A stretch of 64,000 nucleotides of DNA from Sphingobacterium sp. HMA12 (GTDB taxonomy: Bacteria; Bacteroidota; Bacteroidia; Sphingobacteriales; Sphingobacteriaceae): assembly GCF_002933815.1 (NCBI RefSeq), contig NZ_BEYR01000001.1:1654691-1718690 (forward strand). Reading direction: 5' to 3'. Positions 46,554-56,379 of the stretch are shown piece after piece; within the stretch, counting starts at the first letter, position 1, and every line of letters starts with the position of its first letter. The notes beneath the pieces were generated by a model. It saw only the letters and a program-made list of their open reading frames with translations. It did not search any database and was not told where the DNA came from. A program made the position numbers and the translations under genes.

Positions 46554-47398
46554 CTGACCATTCCCTTGAATTGAAGAACCTCATTCAGGATCTTGCTCTG
46601 TACCTGCTGGTGAATCCGGTTGCTTGAGGATATCGTACTGACCTCTACTTTATATTTGACATAATCTTTGGCTAAATCCGCTATTTTCACCGTAAATCCC
46701 TGACCATGATCCAAATTGGAATTCTGCTGAAATAAGGGTTTAAAGTATTCTTCCAGCACTTCTACAGCCACGGCACGATCCACCGGCAATTCAAATTTCA
46801 CGACAATTTTATTAGATTTTTGCGAGGTTTTATTGACTAGGGTCGCGGTAAACACCAAGTTGTTCGGGATCATGACCGCATCATCATCCTCATCCCGGAC
46901 AACAAGATTGGCCAGCGTAATGTCCACAATTTTACCTTGGTATTCCCCTATTTTAATGCGATCGCCAACAGAAAACTGGTCCGAAAACATAATAATCAGA
47001 CCCGATATCATATTGGTAATATACTCCCTGAAGATCACTGCGATCGCCATCGCCACGATAGTCATACTGGTTATAAAATCTTTCGGGTTGATACCTACGG
47101 CAATCATCAAACTAACAATGATAAAAAACACATTTCCAACGGTTGCCACACGCGTAATTCCGAGCACAAAGTTACCGCGGACAACCTGATGCTCATTTCT
47201 GCTATTGTAAAGCTTAACGAGGATAAAATGGCCGATCGAAATCAGTACACTGGCCGTCAGAAAAGTATTTAGTCCGTAGGCCATGTTCCGAATGGCCTCC
47301 CGTTGCTTATAAAAAGCTTCAAACTGCACAAACGAAGCCGTGAGCGCAATAAGCAACATAATCCGCACGATAAAGGAAATAGAAATAGCTTTCGTCAT
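46550..47398 (-). CDS. MscS-family mechanosensitive channel
   Basis: A protein of 282 aa from MTKAISISFIVRIMLLIAL. About four N-terminal TM helices, the pore-helix region (NVFFIIVSLMIAVGINPKDF, AMAIAVIFREYITNMISG), the beta domain (QFSVGDRIKIGEYQGKIVDI, AVMIPNNLVFTATLVN) and a C-terminal alpha/beta domain. It should open on membrane tension to release solutes in osmotic downshock. An upstream in-frame start at 47431 adds 11 residues that look non-native. Confidence 0.93.
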   Translation of the reverse strand: MTKAISISFIVRIMLLIALTASFVQFEAFYKQREAIRNMAYGLNTFLTASVLISIGHFILVKLYNSRNEHQVVRGNFVLGITRVATVGNVFFIIVSLMIAVGINPKDFITSMTIVAMAIAVIFREYITNMISGLIIMFSDQFSVGDRIKIGEYQGKIVDITLANLVVRDEDDDAVMIPNNLVFTATLVNKTSQKSNKIVVKFELPVDRAVAVEVLEEYFKPLFQQNSNLDHGQGFTVKIADLAKDYVKYKVEVSTISSSNRIHQQVQSKILNEVLQFKGMVS

Positions 47399-47514
47399 TT
47401 TTAAACGTTGATGATTTGCAAATAAAAACAAATTTATCGTTTTCTTTGCGGTGACCGAAGATTTTTTTTCCTGTATAGTACAACTAAACGAATCAGAGAA
47501 CTAAACAATTTTAC

Positions 47515-47552
47515 TTTACGTAAAAAGCATTATCAGGAAATACCTATCTTTG
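47515..47552 (+). promoter_or_regulatory. Promoter region of the Cu ATPase gene
   Basis: A perfect -7 element TATCTTTG at 47545-47552 ends 24 bases before the ATG. The 10-bp palindrome TTTACGTAAA (47515-47524) covers the -33 zone, where a metal-responsive repressor could bind (inference). Confidence 0.4.
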
Positions 47553-47576
47553 CCTAAAGACATTACATGCTATTAA

Positions 47577-49676
47577 ATGAAGGAATCCAACCTGCAAACT
47601 GAACTCAACGTAACCGGAATGCACTGTACAAATTGTGCTATTTCGATCCATAAATACTTAGAAGACAAGGGTGCTAAGGAGATCTACGTTGATTTCGCTT
47701 CAGATGAGGTAAAGTTTTCGGACATCCCCCGGGATCAGGTTCCCCAGCTTGTCAAAGGTATCGAGTCGTTGGGCTATAAAGTCATTGAGGAAAAAGACGG
47801 CAAAGTAAGCTTTTGGAAGTCAGTTGAATTCAAATTTTTGATCTGTTTGCTCTTTACCATTCCGCTATGGAGCCATATGTTTATGGATTTCCCCCTGCTT
47901 CATGACCCCTATATACAGCTGGCTTTTTGTACACCGGTCTATCTTGTTGGCTGTCTCTACTTTGGCCATAGTGCCCTGCGCTCACTATGGAATAAAATGC
48001 CCAACATGGATGTGCTTATTTTTGTAGGATCCACTGCGGCATTTGTCTACAGCGCTATTGGCACTTATTATCATCTGGGGCACGATTATCAGTTTTACGA
48101 AACCTGTGCAACCATCATAACCTTGGTCTTTATGGGTAATGTGCTTGAAAAACGCGCTGTTACCAAAACCACATCCGCCATCAAAGATCTGGTTAAATAT
48201 CAGGATATTAAAGCGATTAAAATTGAAGACGACAAAGAAATTGAAATTAGGGCTAAAGAGATCAAATCCGGAGATATCGTGAAAGTGAACACGGGAAGCC
48301 TGATTCCTGTGGACGGTGACATCCTGGATGGACATGCCTGGATCGACGAATCCATGCTGACGGGCGAGAGTCTCCCGATCGAAAAAACAAAATATGATGC
48401 CGTGATCGGCGGGACATTGCTGACCGCCGGCAATATCCGGATTACGGCCACCAAAGTGGGGTCGAAAAGCATTTTATATCAGATCATTCAATTAATTAAA
48501 GACGCCCAGGGTAAAAAACCGCCCATTCAAAAATTTGGCGATAAAGTAGCGGCCTATTTTGTACCTATTATCGTCACGATCGCATTTTTCACTTTTTTTA
48601 TCGCTTACTTTATTGCCCAATTGCCGCTACAGCAGGCACTGATGAATGCCATAGCGACACTTGTGGTCTCCTGTCCCTGCGCGATGGGCCTAGCTACACC
48701 TACAGCAGTGATGGTCGGTCTGGGACGGGCTGCCAAACAGGGCATCCTCATCAAGGGCGGCAGTACAATCGAGGAACTGTCAGAAATTAAACAGATCGTC
48801 TTTGATAAGACCGGAACACTGACCACTGGCGACTTTAATATCAAGGCCATTCAGACCTTTGGGATAGAGCAATCACAGGTGGAGTCAATCATTGCACAGC
48901 TGGAAAGTTATTCAAGCCACCCGATTGCCCAATCCATCCGCAAGCAGCTCAAGGAGATCAGGTCATACCGTATTATCTTCAAAGAAGTCAACGAAATAAA
49001 AGGACAGGGAATATTTGCCACGGACACTAACGGCAACAGCTATTCCATCTGCAATGCAAAAATCGGCAAAAAAGATTATTCCAACAGGTACGACCTGACG
49101 CTGACCATTAATGAAGTTGTTATTGCAGGTATCGTTTTGGAAGATCAGATCAAGCCCTATGCAAAAGAACTTATACAGTACCTAAAAGATAAAGGGATCC
49201 GGCCTATCCTATTGAGCGGTGATAGGCAGAGTAAATGTGAACGTGCGGCCCAAAAACTTGGTATCGCGGACGTCTACTGGGAAAAATCGCCCAGTGAAAA
49301 ATTGGCGATCCTTTCGGAGCTCAAAAAGACGGCCGCTACGGCGATGGTAGGCGACGGCATCAACGATGCCCCCGCCCTTACGGCGGCTGATGTAGGTATT
49401 TCACTTGGCGACGCAACACATATTGCCATTCAGTCCGCAAAAGTCATTCTATTGAACAGTGATCTGAAATCTATCGAAAAGCTGATGCAGATAGGCCATC
49501 ACACCTTATTGACCATCAAGCAGAATCTTTTTTGGGCATTTGCCTATAATATTATCGCGATCCCATTGGCAGCAGCAGGATTCTTAGGTCCCATGCTCGC
49601 GGCTTTGAGTATGGCCTTCTCCGATCTCATTGTCATCGGTAATTCGATCCGCTTGCGCTTTAAAAAATTGAAATAA
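47577..49676 (+). CDS. copA: Copper-type P1B ATPase
   Basis: A protein of 699 aa. One N-terminal HMA domain with GMHCTNC (14-20), TM segments, the A-domain TGES loop (DESMLTGESLPI), the transport motif CPC in VVSCPCAMGLATPTAV, the phosphorylated Asp in VFDKTGTLTTGD and the hinge GDGINDAPALTAADVG. CPC with this TM context indicates Cu(I) export, or cation supply to cuproenzymes. One HMA domain only. Upstream is a -7 element with a palindrome; a terminator follows. Confidence 0.93.
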   Translation: MKESNLQTELNVTGMHCTNCAISIHKYLEDKGAKEIYVDFASDEVKFSDIPRDQVPQLVKGIESLGYKVIEEKDGKVSFWKSVEFKFLICLLFTIPLWSHMFMDFPLLHDPYIQLAFCTPVYLVGCLYFGHSALRSLWNKMPNMDVLIFVGSTAAFVYSAIGTYYHLGHDYQFYETCATIITLVFMGNVLEKRAVTKTTSAIKDLVKYQDIKAIKIEDDKEIEIRAKEIKSGDIVKVNTGSLIPVDGDILDGHAWIDESMLTGESLPIEKTKYDAVIGGTLLTAGNIRITATKVGSKSILYQIIQLIKDAQGKKPPIQKFGDKVAAYFVPIIVTIAFFTFFIAYFIAQLPLQQALMNAIATLVVSCPCAMGLATPTAVMVGLGRAAKQGILIKGGSTIEELSEIKQIVFDKTGTLTTGDFNIKAIQTFGIEQSQVESIIAQLESYSSHPIAQSIRKQLKEIRSYRIIFKEVNEIKGQGIFATDTNGNSYSICNAKIGKKDYSNRYDLTLTINEVVIAGIVLEDQIKPYAKELIQYLKDKGIRPILLSGDRQSKCERAAQKLGIADVYWEKSPSEKLAILSELKKTAATAMVGDGINDAPALTAADVGISLGDATHIAIQSAKVILLNSDLKSIEKLMQIGHHTLLTIKQNLFWAFAYNIIAIPLAAAGFLGPMLAALSMAFSDLIVIGNSIRLRFKKLK

Positions 49677-49697
49677 AAACGATACGGCATAAGTACC

Positions 49698-49726
49698 AAG
49701 ACAATCCATAAAAGATTGTCTTTTTT
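49698..49726 (+). terminator. Terminator of copA
   Basis: 9-bp stem AAGACAATC / GATTGTCTT with a 7-nt loop and a T tract (TTTTTT). Confidence 0.75.
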
Positions 49727-49772
49727 GTGTATATTAGGGTTCAATTCATTCGCTTTTGAGGTTAAATTTTTG

Positions 49773-49812
49773 TAACTTCGCATGCGTAGCAAGCCAATTA
49801 AAAAGGCTTGCT
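49773..49812 (+). promoter_or_regulatory. gyrA promoter and 5' leader hairpin
   Basis: Near-consensus -7 TAACTTCG (49773-49780), then AGCAAGCC (49788-49795) / GGCTTGCT (49805-49812) with a 9-nt loop. If transcription starts about 7 bases after the -7 element the hairpin lies at the very 5' end of the mRNA, a position that could stabilise it (inference). Confidence 0.45.
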
Positions 49813-49839
49813 TACTAGTTTTATTGAAACCAAATTCAT

Positions 49840-52410
49840 ATGGCTGAAGAAACAGAAAACGACAACAATCTTGTTCCGGCAAACGACCGGATTATCCCAA
49901 TCAATATCGAGGATCAGATGAAGTCTGCTTACATTGACTACTCCATGTCTGTCATTGTATCCCGGGCCCTTCCTGATGCGCGTGATGGCATGAAGCCTGT
50001 GCACAGACGTGTTCTTTATGGTATGTTGGACTTAGGGGTTACCAGTGGTAAACCTTATAAAAAGTCTGCCCGTATCGTTGGTGACGTATTAGGTAAATAT
50101 CACCCACATGGTGATTCCTCCGTTTACGACACCATGGTTCGTATGGCTCAAGATTGGAGTTTGCGTTACCCGTTGGTGGATGGTCAAGGTAACTACGGTT
50201 CCATTGACGGTGACCCTCCTGCGGCAATGCGTTATACAGAGGCGAGATTAAAGAAGATCGCCGAAGAAATGCTATCCGATATCAACAAAGATACCGTTGA
50301 TTTCCAAAATAACTTTGACGACTCCTTACAGGAGCCTACCGTATTGCCAACGCGTATCCCTAACCTCCTGGTCAATGGAGCCTCAGGTATCGCCGTAGGT
50401 ATGGCAACCAACATGGCCCCGCACAACCTATCGGAGGTAATTGATGGTACCATTGCCTTCATCGACAATCGTGATATTGAAGTACCTGAATTGATGCAGC
50501 ATATCAAAGGCCCTGACTTCCCTACGGGAGCATTGATCTACGGGTATGCCGGTGTTCAGGATGCTTGCAATACAGGTCGTGGCCGTATCGTCATGCGTGC
50601 TAAAGCCGAAATCGAAACGACCAAATCCGGAAAAGAACAGATTATTGTGACCGAAATCCCTTATCAGGTAAATAAGGCCAATATGATCGAACGTACTGCT
50701 GATTTGGTCAATGAAAAGAAATTGGAAGGTATTTCGGCGATCCGTGATGAGTCTGATCGTACTGGTATGCGTGTCGTTTATGACATTAAACGTGATGCCA
50801 ACGCCAATGTTGTTTTAAACAATCTATTCAAATATACAGCACTACAAACCTCTTTTTCAGTTAACAACATCGCCTTAGTTAAAGGAAGACCTGTACTGAT
50901 GAATCTAAAAGATATGATTCGTGAGTTTGTTGAGCATAGACACGATGTTATCGTCAGACGTACACGTTACGAATTGGCAGAGGCTGAAAAACGTGCGCAT
51001 ATCTTAGAAGGATACTTGATCGCGCTGGATCATTTGGATGAAGTCATTAAATTAATCCGTAACTCCGATACACCTGAAGATGCGCGTGTTGGATTGATGG
51101 AACAATTCGGTCTATCCGATCTTCAGGCCCGTGCTATTCTGGATATGACTTTGCGTCGCCTGACAGGACTGGAACGTGATAAGATCAAAGAAGAATATGC
51201 TGAATTGATGAAAACAATCGACTATTTGAAATCTATATTGGCAGACGAAGAGCTCCGCATGAAGATCATCAAAGATGAGTTGATTGAGATCAAAGAAAAA
51301 TATGGTGACGAACGTAGATCGCAGATTGTTCACTCTGCCGAAGACATGCGTATGGAAGACTTTATTGATGACGAAGAAATCGTGATCACAATCTCCCATA
51401 ACAGCTATGTAAAACGTACACCGTTATCCGAATATAAACGTCAAGGTCGTGGTGGCCGTGGATCAATCGGAACAAACACGCGTGAAGAGGATTTCACAGA
51501 ACATATCATTACAGCTTCGGCGCACAACTACATGCTCCTATTTACCGAAGCAGGCCGCTGTTTCTGGTTGCGCGCATTTGAGATCCCTGAAGGAAGCCGT
51601 ACTTCACGTGGCCGTGCACTTCAAAACATCATCAATGTACCGAAGGAAGAGAAAATCAAGGCCTTTATCCTAGTCAAGAACCTGAAAGATCAGGAATACC
51701 TGGAAAACAACTTCATTATCATGTGTACTAAAAAAGGTACCATCAAGAAGACGTCTTTGGAAGCATATTCCCGCCCGAGAGCCAATGGTATCAATGCGAT
51801 CAACATCAATGAAGGTGATCAATTGATCGAAGCTTGTTTGACTACAGGAACCAGCGAAATTGTGATGGCACTGCGTTCAGGAAGAGCAATCCGCTTTAAT
51901 GAATCTACCGTCCGTCCAATGGGCCGTACAGCAACGGGGGTTCGTGGTATTACCCTATCCTCTGAAAGTGATGAGGTGATTGGCATGATTAGTGTCAATG
52001 ATTCAGAAACAACTGTGTTGGTGGTTTCGGAAAAAGGCTACGGAAAACGTACCGATATCGAAGATTACCGTGTCACAAATCGTGGTGGTAAGGGTGTCAA
52101 AACAATCAATGTAACCGATAAAACAGGTGAGTTAGTAGCGATTAAAGGGGTTACAGATGCAGAAGATCTTATGATCATCAATAAATCAGGTATTGTTATC
52201 CGGATAGCTGTAGAAGAATTGCGTGTAATGGGCCGTGCAACACAAGGTGTAAGACTCATTAATCTGAAAGACAACGACGAGATCGCTTCGATCACAAAAG
52301 TAGATCGCGAAGAAGAATCTGATGAAGAGTCTGGCGATATCGAAAATTCAACAGAAGCAGCTAATGGAGGATTAACTTCTGAAGAAAATATAGATTCAAA
52401 CGAAGAATAA
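49840..52410 (+). CDS. gyrA: DNA gyrase subunit A
   Basis: A protein of 856 aa, normal length. N-terminal breakage-reunion domain with [32 protein letters not shown] and catalytic Tyr132 in [11 protein letters not shown]-terminal pinwheel with the GyrA-box QGRGGRG, diagnostic of GyrA rather than ParC. The positions equivalent to E. coli Ser83 and Asp87 are Ser93 and Asp97, the quinolone-sensitive residues. The acidic C-terminal tail ([14 protein letters not shown]) is typical. Two TPR genes follow after 5 bp and 2 bp, so gyrA heads a probable operon. Confidence 0.98.
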   Translation: MAEETENDNNLVPANDRIIPINIEDQMKSAYIDYSMSVIVSRALPDARDGMKPVHRRVLYGMLDLGVTSGKPYKKSARIVGDVLGKYHPHGDSSVYDTMVRMAQDWSLRYPLVDGQGNYGSIDGDPPAAMRYTEARLKKIAEEMLSDINKDTVDFQNNFDDSLQEPTVLPTRIPNLLVNGASGIAVGMATNMAPHNLSEVIDGTIAFIDNRDIEVPELMQHIKGPDFPTGALIYGYAGVQDACNTGRGRIVMRAKAEIETTKSGKEQIIVTEIPYQVNKANMIERTADLVNEKKLEGISAIRDESDRTGMRVVYDIKRDANANVVLNNLFKYTALQTSFSVNNIALVKGRPVLMNLKDMIREFVEHRHDVIVRRTRYELAEAEKRAHILEGYLIALDHLDEVIKLIRNSDTPEDARVGLMEQFGLSDLQARAILDMTLRRLTGLERDKIKEEYAELMKTIDYLKSILADEELRMKIIKDELIEIKEKYGDERRSQIVHSAEDMRMEDFIDDEEIVITISHNSYVKRTPLSEYKRQGRGGRGSIGTNTREEDFTEHIITASAHNYMLLFTEAGRCFWLRAFEIPEGSRTSRGRALQNIINVPKEEKIKAFILVKNLKDQEYLENNFIIMCTKKGTIKKTSLEAYSRPRANGINAININEGDQLIEACLTTGTSEIVMALRSGRAIRFNESTVRPMGRTATGVRGITLSSESDEVIGMISVNDSETTVLVVSEKGYGKRTDIEDYRVTNRGGKGVKTINVTDKTGELVAIKGVTDAEDLMIINKSGIVIRIAVEELRVMGRATQGVRLINLKDNDEIASITKVDREEESDEESGDIENSTEAANGGLTSEENIDSNEE

Positions 52411-52415
52411 ACTGA

Positions 52416-53516
52416 ATGAAAAACTTACTGATATCATTGTTCATATCTGCAAGTAGTTTAACTGTTGCTGCCCAATCAAATTTGAAAGAGGGCAGCAACA
52501 GTTTTGCTTTATACACCAAAACTGGCGATTTTAAAAATCTTGAAAACGCCCGGAAGTTTGCGGATGCTGCATTCCAATCCAAAAAAGATTCGGCATCTGT
52601 CAACAACAACCTTCTGAGAGCATTGGTATATAGCTCACTGGCAGTTGCGGATTCAACTCGAAAACAGCAGTATAAACTAGACCCTATCGACATATCCATC
52701 AAATCATTAAAATTGCTGGATGCGAAAAAAGCACGTCGAAATTTTCCCGCTGAGATGGACTATATCCGTCAAAATCTTGCTGGCGCCATCTCCTATCAAG
52801 GTGGTGTTGCTTTAAAGGACGGAAAATTTGATAAAGCATATAAGGCTTACCTTCGTATAGACTCGCTCGGCTTTAAAAATAGTGACCTAAAATATAATCT
52901 CGCGGTACTTGCCGGAAAAAACAAAGATTATATGAATTCCATCAAATATTATGATGAACTCATTAAAGGTGAAAACCCCAAGCCGGGCTACTTTCTGGAG
53001 TTAGCACAAATTTATGGTCTGGGAGGTACTAAACAAGATGTCTTAGACGTTTTAGAAAAAGGACATGCTGTATTCCCGGAGAATAAGCAGATACTTTTTA
53101 GATTGATCGACGTGTATTCAGCCAACGGTTCGTATGATGCTATATTGAATGTGATTGCTGATGCCATTCGTCTGGAGCCCGAAAATGTTGAATTAAATTA
53201 CATTGCCGGTTATTCTTACGAAAATGCAAATGATCTAAAAAAAGCAAAAGAGTATTATAATAATGTATTGCGATTAGATCCAAACAACTATGAATCTAAT
53301 TTGGCATTAGGCTTAATTAATCTTGAAACGCTATTAAAAGATCCGACGAATCAAGATATTCAGGATTTGACGGTCGAATATCTATTAAAAGCAAACGAGA
53401 TCAAACCCTATGATGTGAATGCCTTGAAAGCACTGGCAAAATATTATACACTTATTGATGATGCCTCACAATTAGATAGGGTAAACTTATTATTGAATCA
53501 ATTAACAGTTAAATAG
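52416..53516 (+). CDS. Exported TPR protein, gyrA operon gene 2
   Basis: A protein of 366 aa. Signal peptide MKNLLISLFISASSLTVAAQ, then TPR repeats (about 130-340: FDKAYKAYLRIDSLGFKNSD, LKKAKEYYNNVLRLDPNNYE). No catalytic motif. It starts 5 bp after gyrA and ends 2 bp before a second TPR gene, implying translation coupling. Likely a periplasmic scaffold or adaptor; function unknown. Confidence 0.88.
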   Translation: MKNLLISLFISASSLTVAAQSNLKEGSNSFALYTKTGDFKNLENARKFADAAFQSKKDSASVNNNLLRALVYSSLAVADSTRKQQYKLDPIDISIKSLKLLDAKKARRNFPAEMDYIRQNLAGAISYQGGVALKDGKFDKAYKAYLRIDSLGFKNSDLKYNLAVLAGKNKDYMNSIKYYDELIKGENPKPGYFLELAQIYGLGGTKQDVLDVLEKGHAVFPENKQILFRLIDVYSANGSYDAILNVIADAIRLEPENVELNYIAGYSYENANDLKKAKEYYNNVLRLDPNNYESNLALGLINLETLLKDPTNQDIQDLTVEYLLKANEIKPYDVNALKALAKYYTLIDDASQLDRVNLLLNQLTVK

Positions 53517-53518
53517 AT

Positions 53519-54691
53519 ATGAATTTAAAATCTCTATTATTATTAGCGGCAATAGGTACTGTTTCTACATCAGTTTCTTTCGCCCAAACGGGTAACGTAA
53601 AAAAGGCAAAAACTGGTCTTGCAAAATTTCAGGAATTAAAAGAAGCCGGTACTGCACAATTAGGCCTGCCTAATCTTAAATCAGCAAAAGAAGCCATCGA
53701 CGCTGCTGTTATCAACGAAAAAACAAAAGATAATGCAGAGGCTTGGACAGTTTATGCTCTAGTTAACGCAAACCTATCAACTATAGATAAATCCACCGAA
53801 CTGGCAAAATTAGCAGAAGATGGTATTGCTAAAGCAAAACAACTGGATACTGATGGTGCTAACAAAGCGAACATCACTGTGGCTGAGCAAATTCTTGGAC
53901 AATATAACTTCAATATCGGTGCAGAAGAGTATCAGGCACAGAAATATGCTGATTCTTATAATTCATTCACCAAAGCATTGACTTACCTTCCCGGAGATAC
54001 ATTGGTGACTTACTACAGCGGTGTAGCAGCATTGTCCAACAAGGATTATAAAAATGCAATCGAGCGTTACAAAGAACTGATCCCTAGAAAAGACTTTTCT
54101 TCCCATAAAACAATTATGGTCGATCTACCTAAATTGTATTTATCGCTGCAAGACACAACTTCTGCCTTGGAGTACGCAAAGAAAGCTGCGGAAGCTTATC
54201 CCGATGACAATGCAGCAATGACGCAAAATATCGAATTAAACCTGATTACAGGTCACGAAAAAGAGACTATTGATGCCATCACTGCGCAATTGGCGAAAGA
54301 TCCTTCAAACAAAAGTTTGAACTATTATTTAGGAATCGCACAGTCTTCCGCAAAAAATGACGAATCGGCAATTGCTGCTTATAAAAAAGCATTGGAAATT
54401 GATCCTAACTTCTTTGAAGCCAATACAAATTTAGCAATCACGTTGATGAACAAAACACGTGAAAAACTAAATGCCGTGAACAACAACAGAAAATTAACGC
54501 AGGCGCAATATAACACCGAAGTAGATAAGATTAAAGCTGAATTGAAACCTGTATTACCTTATTTGGAGAAAGCGGTTTCTTTGCAACCAAAGAATGTCGA
54601 TGCGTTGACTAATCTCAAAAACTATTATGTTTTTATGCAGGATGAAGCTAAAACAAGTGAAATCAACGCCAAAATCAAAGAATTGGAATAA
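53519..54691 (+). CDS. Exported TPR protein, gyrA operon gene 3
   Basis: A protein of 390 aa. Signal peptide MNLKSLLLLAAIGTVSTSVSFA, then TPR repeats ending with ESAIAAYKKALEIDPNFFEA and LPYLEKAVSLQPKNVDALTN. It resembles the previous gene in layout and size, as if they were old duplicates, but low identity is expected since only the TPR pattern is shared at a glance. Last gene before a strong terminator. Function unknown. Confidence 0.88.
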   Translation: MNLKSLLLLAAIGTVSTSVSFAQTGNVKKAKTGLAKFQELKEAGTAQLGLPNLKSAKEAIDAAVINEKTKDNAEAWTVYALVNANLSTIDKSTELAKLAEDGIAKAKQLDTDGANKANITVAEQILGQYNFNIGAEEYQAQKYADSYNSFTKALTYLPGDTLVTYYSGVAALSNKDYKNAIERYKELIPRKDFSSHKTIMVDLPKLYLSLQDTTSALEYAKKAAEAYPDDNAAMTQNIELNLITGHEKETIDAITAQLAKDPSNKSLNYYLGIAQSSAKNDESAIAAYKKALEIDPNFFEANTNLAITLMNKTREKLNAVNNNRKLTQAQYNTEVDKIKAELKPVLPYLEKAVSLQPKNVDALTNLKNYYVFMQDEAKTSEINAKIKELE

Positions 54692-54719
54692 TTGATTTAA
54701 TTTTTTCAAAATAACTAAC

Positions 54720-54750
54720 AAAAATCCCCGATAAGACACCGGGGATTTTT
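54720..54750 (+). terminator. Terminator of the gyrA-TPR operon (bidirectional)
   Basis: 11-bp perfect stem AAAAATCCCCG / CGGGGATTTTT with a 9-nt loop. The next gene converges. Confidence 0.88.
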
Positions 54751-54820
54751 GTTATACAGGAATTATTTTTCCACAGGAATCAGTCGACTCCTCAATAAAG
54801 TGTTTTCTCCGGTCAACGCA

Positions 54821-55255
54821 TTACAAAATTGCAATCAGTTCGATCTGAAATATCAAGGTACATTCCCCTCCTTTTCGCGGCAATAACTCTTCTTTTCCGT
54901 AAGCTAAATGCGGTGGAAGATAGACTTGCCATATTGAGCCTACCGGCATCAGGCACATCGCTTCCTGCCAGCCCCTTATAAGTTCGTTAATATAAAACGT
55001 TTCTGGGCGTTTACGTTTATAGGAGCTATCAAATACTGTTCCGTCCAACAGTTCGCCCTTGTAATGGCAGATGACCTTGGAAGTCTTCGTTGGGATCTTA
55101 CCCGCACCTTCTGTCAATATCTTATACTGTAAACCTGACTCGCAGACGATCACACCATCTTTCGTCGCCTGCTCCGTTAGAAATAAGAGACCTTCTGCCC
55201 TATTCTTTTCCAATAAGGCCGTAGCATTGAGCTTACTTTTCTTTTTTTGTACCAA
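54821..55255 (-). CDS. FKBP-type peptidyl-prolyl isomerase
   Basis: A protein of 144 aa. After a Lys-rich start (VQKKKSKLN) it has the Mip/FkpA linker ATALLEKNRAEGLLF and an FKBP core: ESGLQYKILTEGAG, VICHYKGELLDGTVFDSSYKR, ELIRGWQEAMCLMPVGS, YLPPHLAYG and LIFQIELIAI. It isomerises Xaa-Pro bonds. No ATG is available: the frame opens after a stop at 55268-55270 and the only usual initiator is TTG at 55255. No signal peptide is visible. Confidence 0.88.
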   Translation of the reverse strand: MVQKKKSKLNATALLEKNRAEGLLFLTEQATKDGVIVCESGLQYKILTEGAGKIPTKTSKVICHYKGELLDGTVFDSSYKRKRPETFYINELIRGWQEAMCLMPVGSIWQVYLPPHLAYGKEELLPRKGGECTLIFQIELIAIL

Positions 55256-55283
55256 AATAATATCGTTTTACTTTCCCTCACCG

Positions 55284-55348
55284 TGATCAGCTGGGTTTAT
55301 GCCATTCCCACCTGATTTACCAGACTGGGGCATACACCAGACTGATCA
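55284..55348. repeat. Imperfect inverted repeat upstream of the FKBP gene
   Basis: Arms TGATCAGCTGGGTTTATGCC (55284-55303) and its near complement (55329-55348) match at 16 of 20 positions, with an internal CCCA/TGGG pair and direct repeats ACCAGACTG (55319-55327, 55336-55344). It could form a structured RNA in the FKBP leader or bind a regulator. Confidence 0.5.
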
Positions 55349-55380
55349 GAAACCAAAGTAACGGCTTTTTATTTTTTTAA

Positions 55381-55428
55381 CGAAAAAATGCAGTGATGTT
55401 TTAGGAAATCTTAAAAAATCACTGCATT
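55381..55428 (-). terminator. Terminator of the second OsmC gene
   Basis: 11-bp stem AATGCAGTGAT / ATCACTGCATT with a 20-nt loop; read leftward it runs into TTTTCG. Modest. Confidence 0.5.
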
Positions 55429-55464
55429 GCTATGGTCTTTATACCATTTTTTATTCCGGCGTTT

Positions 55465-55875
55465 TTATATCAAAGTAGCCTGTAACGTTTTTTCGAAGCT
55501 AAATGCTTTGCTTACGGGACAATTCTCTTTTGCTTTCTGAGCGAGCGTCTGAAATTCCGATTCATCAATGGATGGCACTTTCGCTGTCAGTTCAAGTTCG
55601 GAACGGACAATCGCGCCATTTTCAAATACTATTGTCGATACGGTCTTGAGTTCATCGGGTACAAAACCTGCTTCTGTTAAAAATGCGCTCAGCTGCATGG
55701 TAAAACATCCGGCATGAGCCGCCGCCAGTAATTCTTCGGGATTGGTCCCCACACCATCTTCAAAGCGTGTTGAAAATGAATATTGCGTATGGTCCAACAC
55801 CGTACTATCCGTAGTCAGATTTCCCTTACCTTCTTTTAGATTCCCATTCCATAGGGCTGTTGCCTTTCTTCTCAT
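55465..55875 (-). CDS. osmC: OsmC-family peroxiredoxin
   Basis: A protein of 136 aa. OsmC fold with reactive Cys residues in AAHAGCFTMQLSAFL and KENCPVSKAFS. The start MRRKATALWNGNLKEGKG is typical of true OsmC, and YSFSTRFEDGVGTNPEELLAA matches the OsmC subgroup. It reduces organic hydroperoxides. It differs from the OsmC-family protein at 44997 and is the closer to E. coli OsmC. Confidence 0.92.
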   Translation of the reverse strand: MRRKATALWNGNLKEGKGNLTTDSTVLDHTQYSFSTRFEDGVGTNPEELLAAAHAGCFTMQLSAFLTEAGFVPDELKTVSTIVFENGAIVRSELELTAKVPSIDESEFQTLAQKAKENCPVSKAFSFEKTLQATLI

Positions 55876-56074
55876 GATTATACGTTTGCTGTTATGTAAT
55901 TATTATTGATAATGTATCCAGATTTTTCAAAACTTCACCAAAATCCTGCTTAGTTCATACGACAACGAACTCTATATACAACAAACGACAGTGTAAAAAG
56001 TTGTATTTTATTCGGCAAAATTCTGTCGCACATCCGAAGAAAGTCTCGTTATTCAATATAATAAAACTAAACTC

Positions 56075-56326
56075 ATGAATAAATTAGCGTATCTCCTCAT
56101 CTTAGCAGCAGCATTTACTTCTTGCAAAACCCGTCAGGGCAGCCAGCAAACACTTATCCAGGACTGTCCCGAAGAAAAAATTGTCAACAAAATCCCGGGT
56201 CCACCTGTAAAAGGAGAATCCGAAAAAATCTATTATATCTATCAAGGTAAAAAGATCTCACCGAAACAATTCGATCAGGAATGGCTCGATAAAAATTGTG
56301 AGATTAAAGAGACAGTCGTGTACTAA
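56075..56326 (+). CDS. Small hypothetical lipoprotein
   Basis: A protein of 83 aa. SPII signal MNKLAYLLILAAAFTSC, lipobox Cys17, then a short charged domain ending with two conserved-looking segments (KIYYIYQGKKISPKQFD, WLDKNCEIKETVVY). No family recognised. It lies 53 bp before the MFS gene on the same strand, but that gene has its own -7 element. Confidence 0.75.
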   Translation: MNKLAYLLILAAAFTSCKTRQGSQQTLIQDCPEEKIVNKIPGPPVKGESEKIYYIYQGKKISPKQFDQEWLDKNCEIKETVVY

Positions 56327-56355
56327 TTTTATTTTCAAAAGCAAGGATAAACAAG

Positions 56356-56363
56356 TACTTTTG
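56356..56363 (+). promoter_or_regulatory. -7 element of the MFS gene
   Basis: TACTTTTG, a perfect TAnnTTTG match 16 bases before the ATG at 56380. Confidence 0.45.
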
Positions 56364-56379
56364 CCTAAAGTTTTTGAAA

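Noticed and set aside
52416..54691. SusD-like or lipoprotein identity for the TPR genes
   Set aside because: Both start with Sec signals lacking a lipobox and show only TPR repeats.
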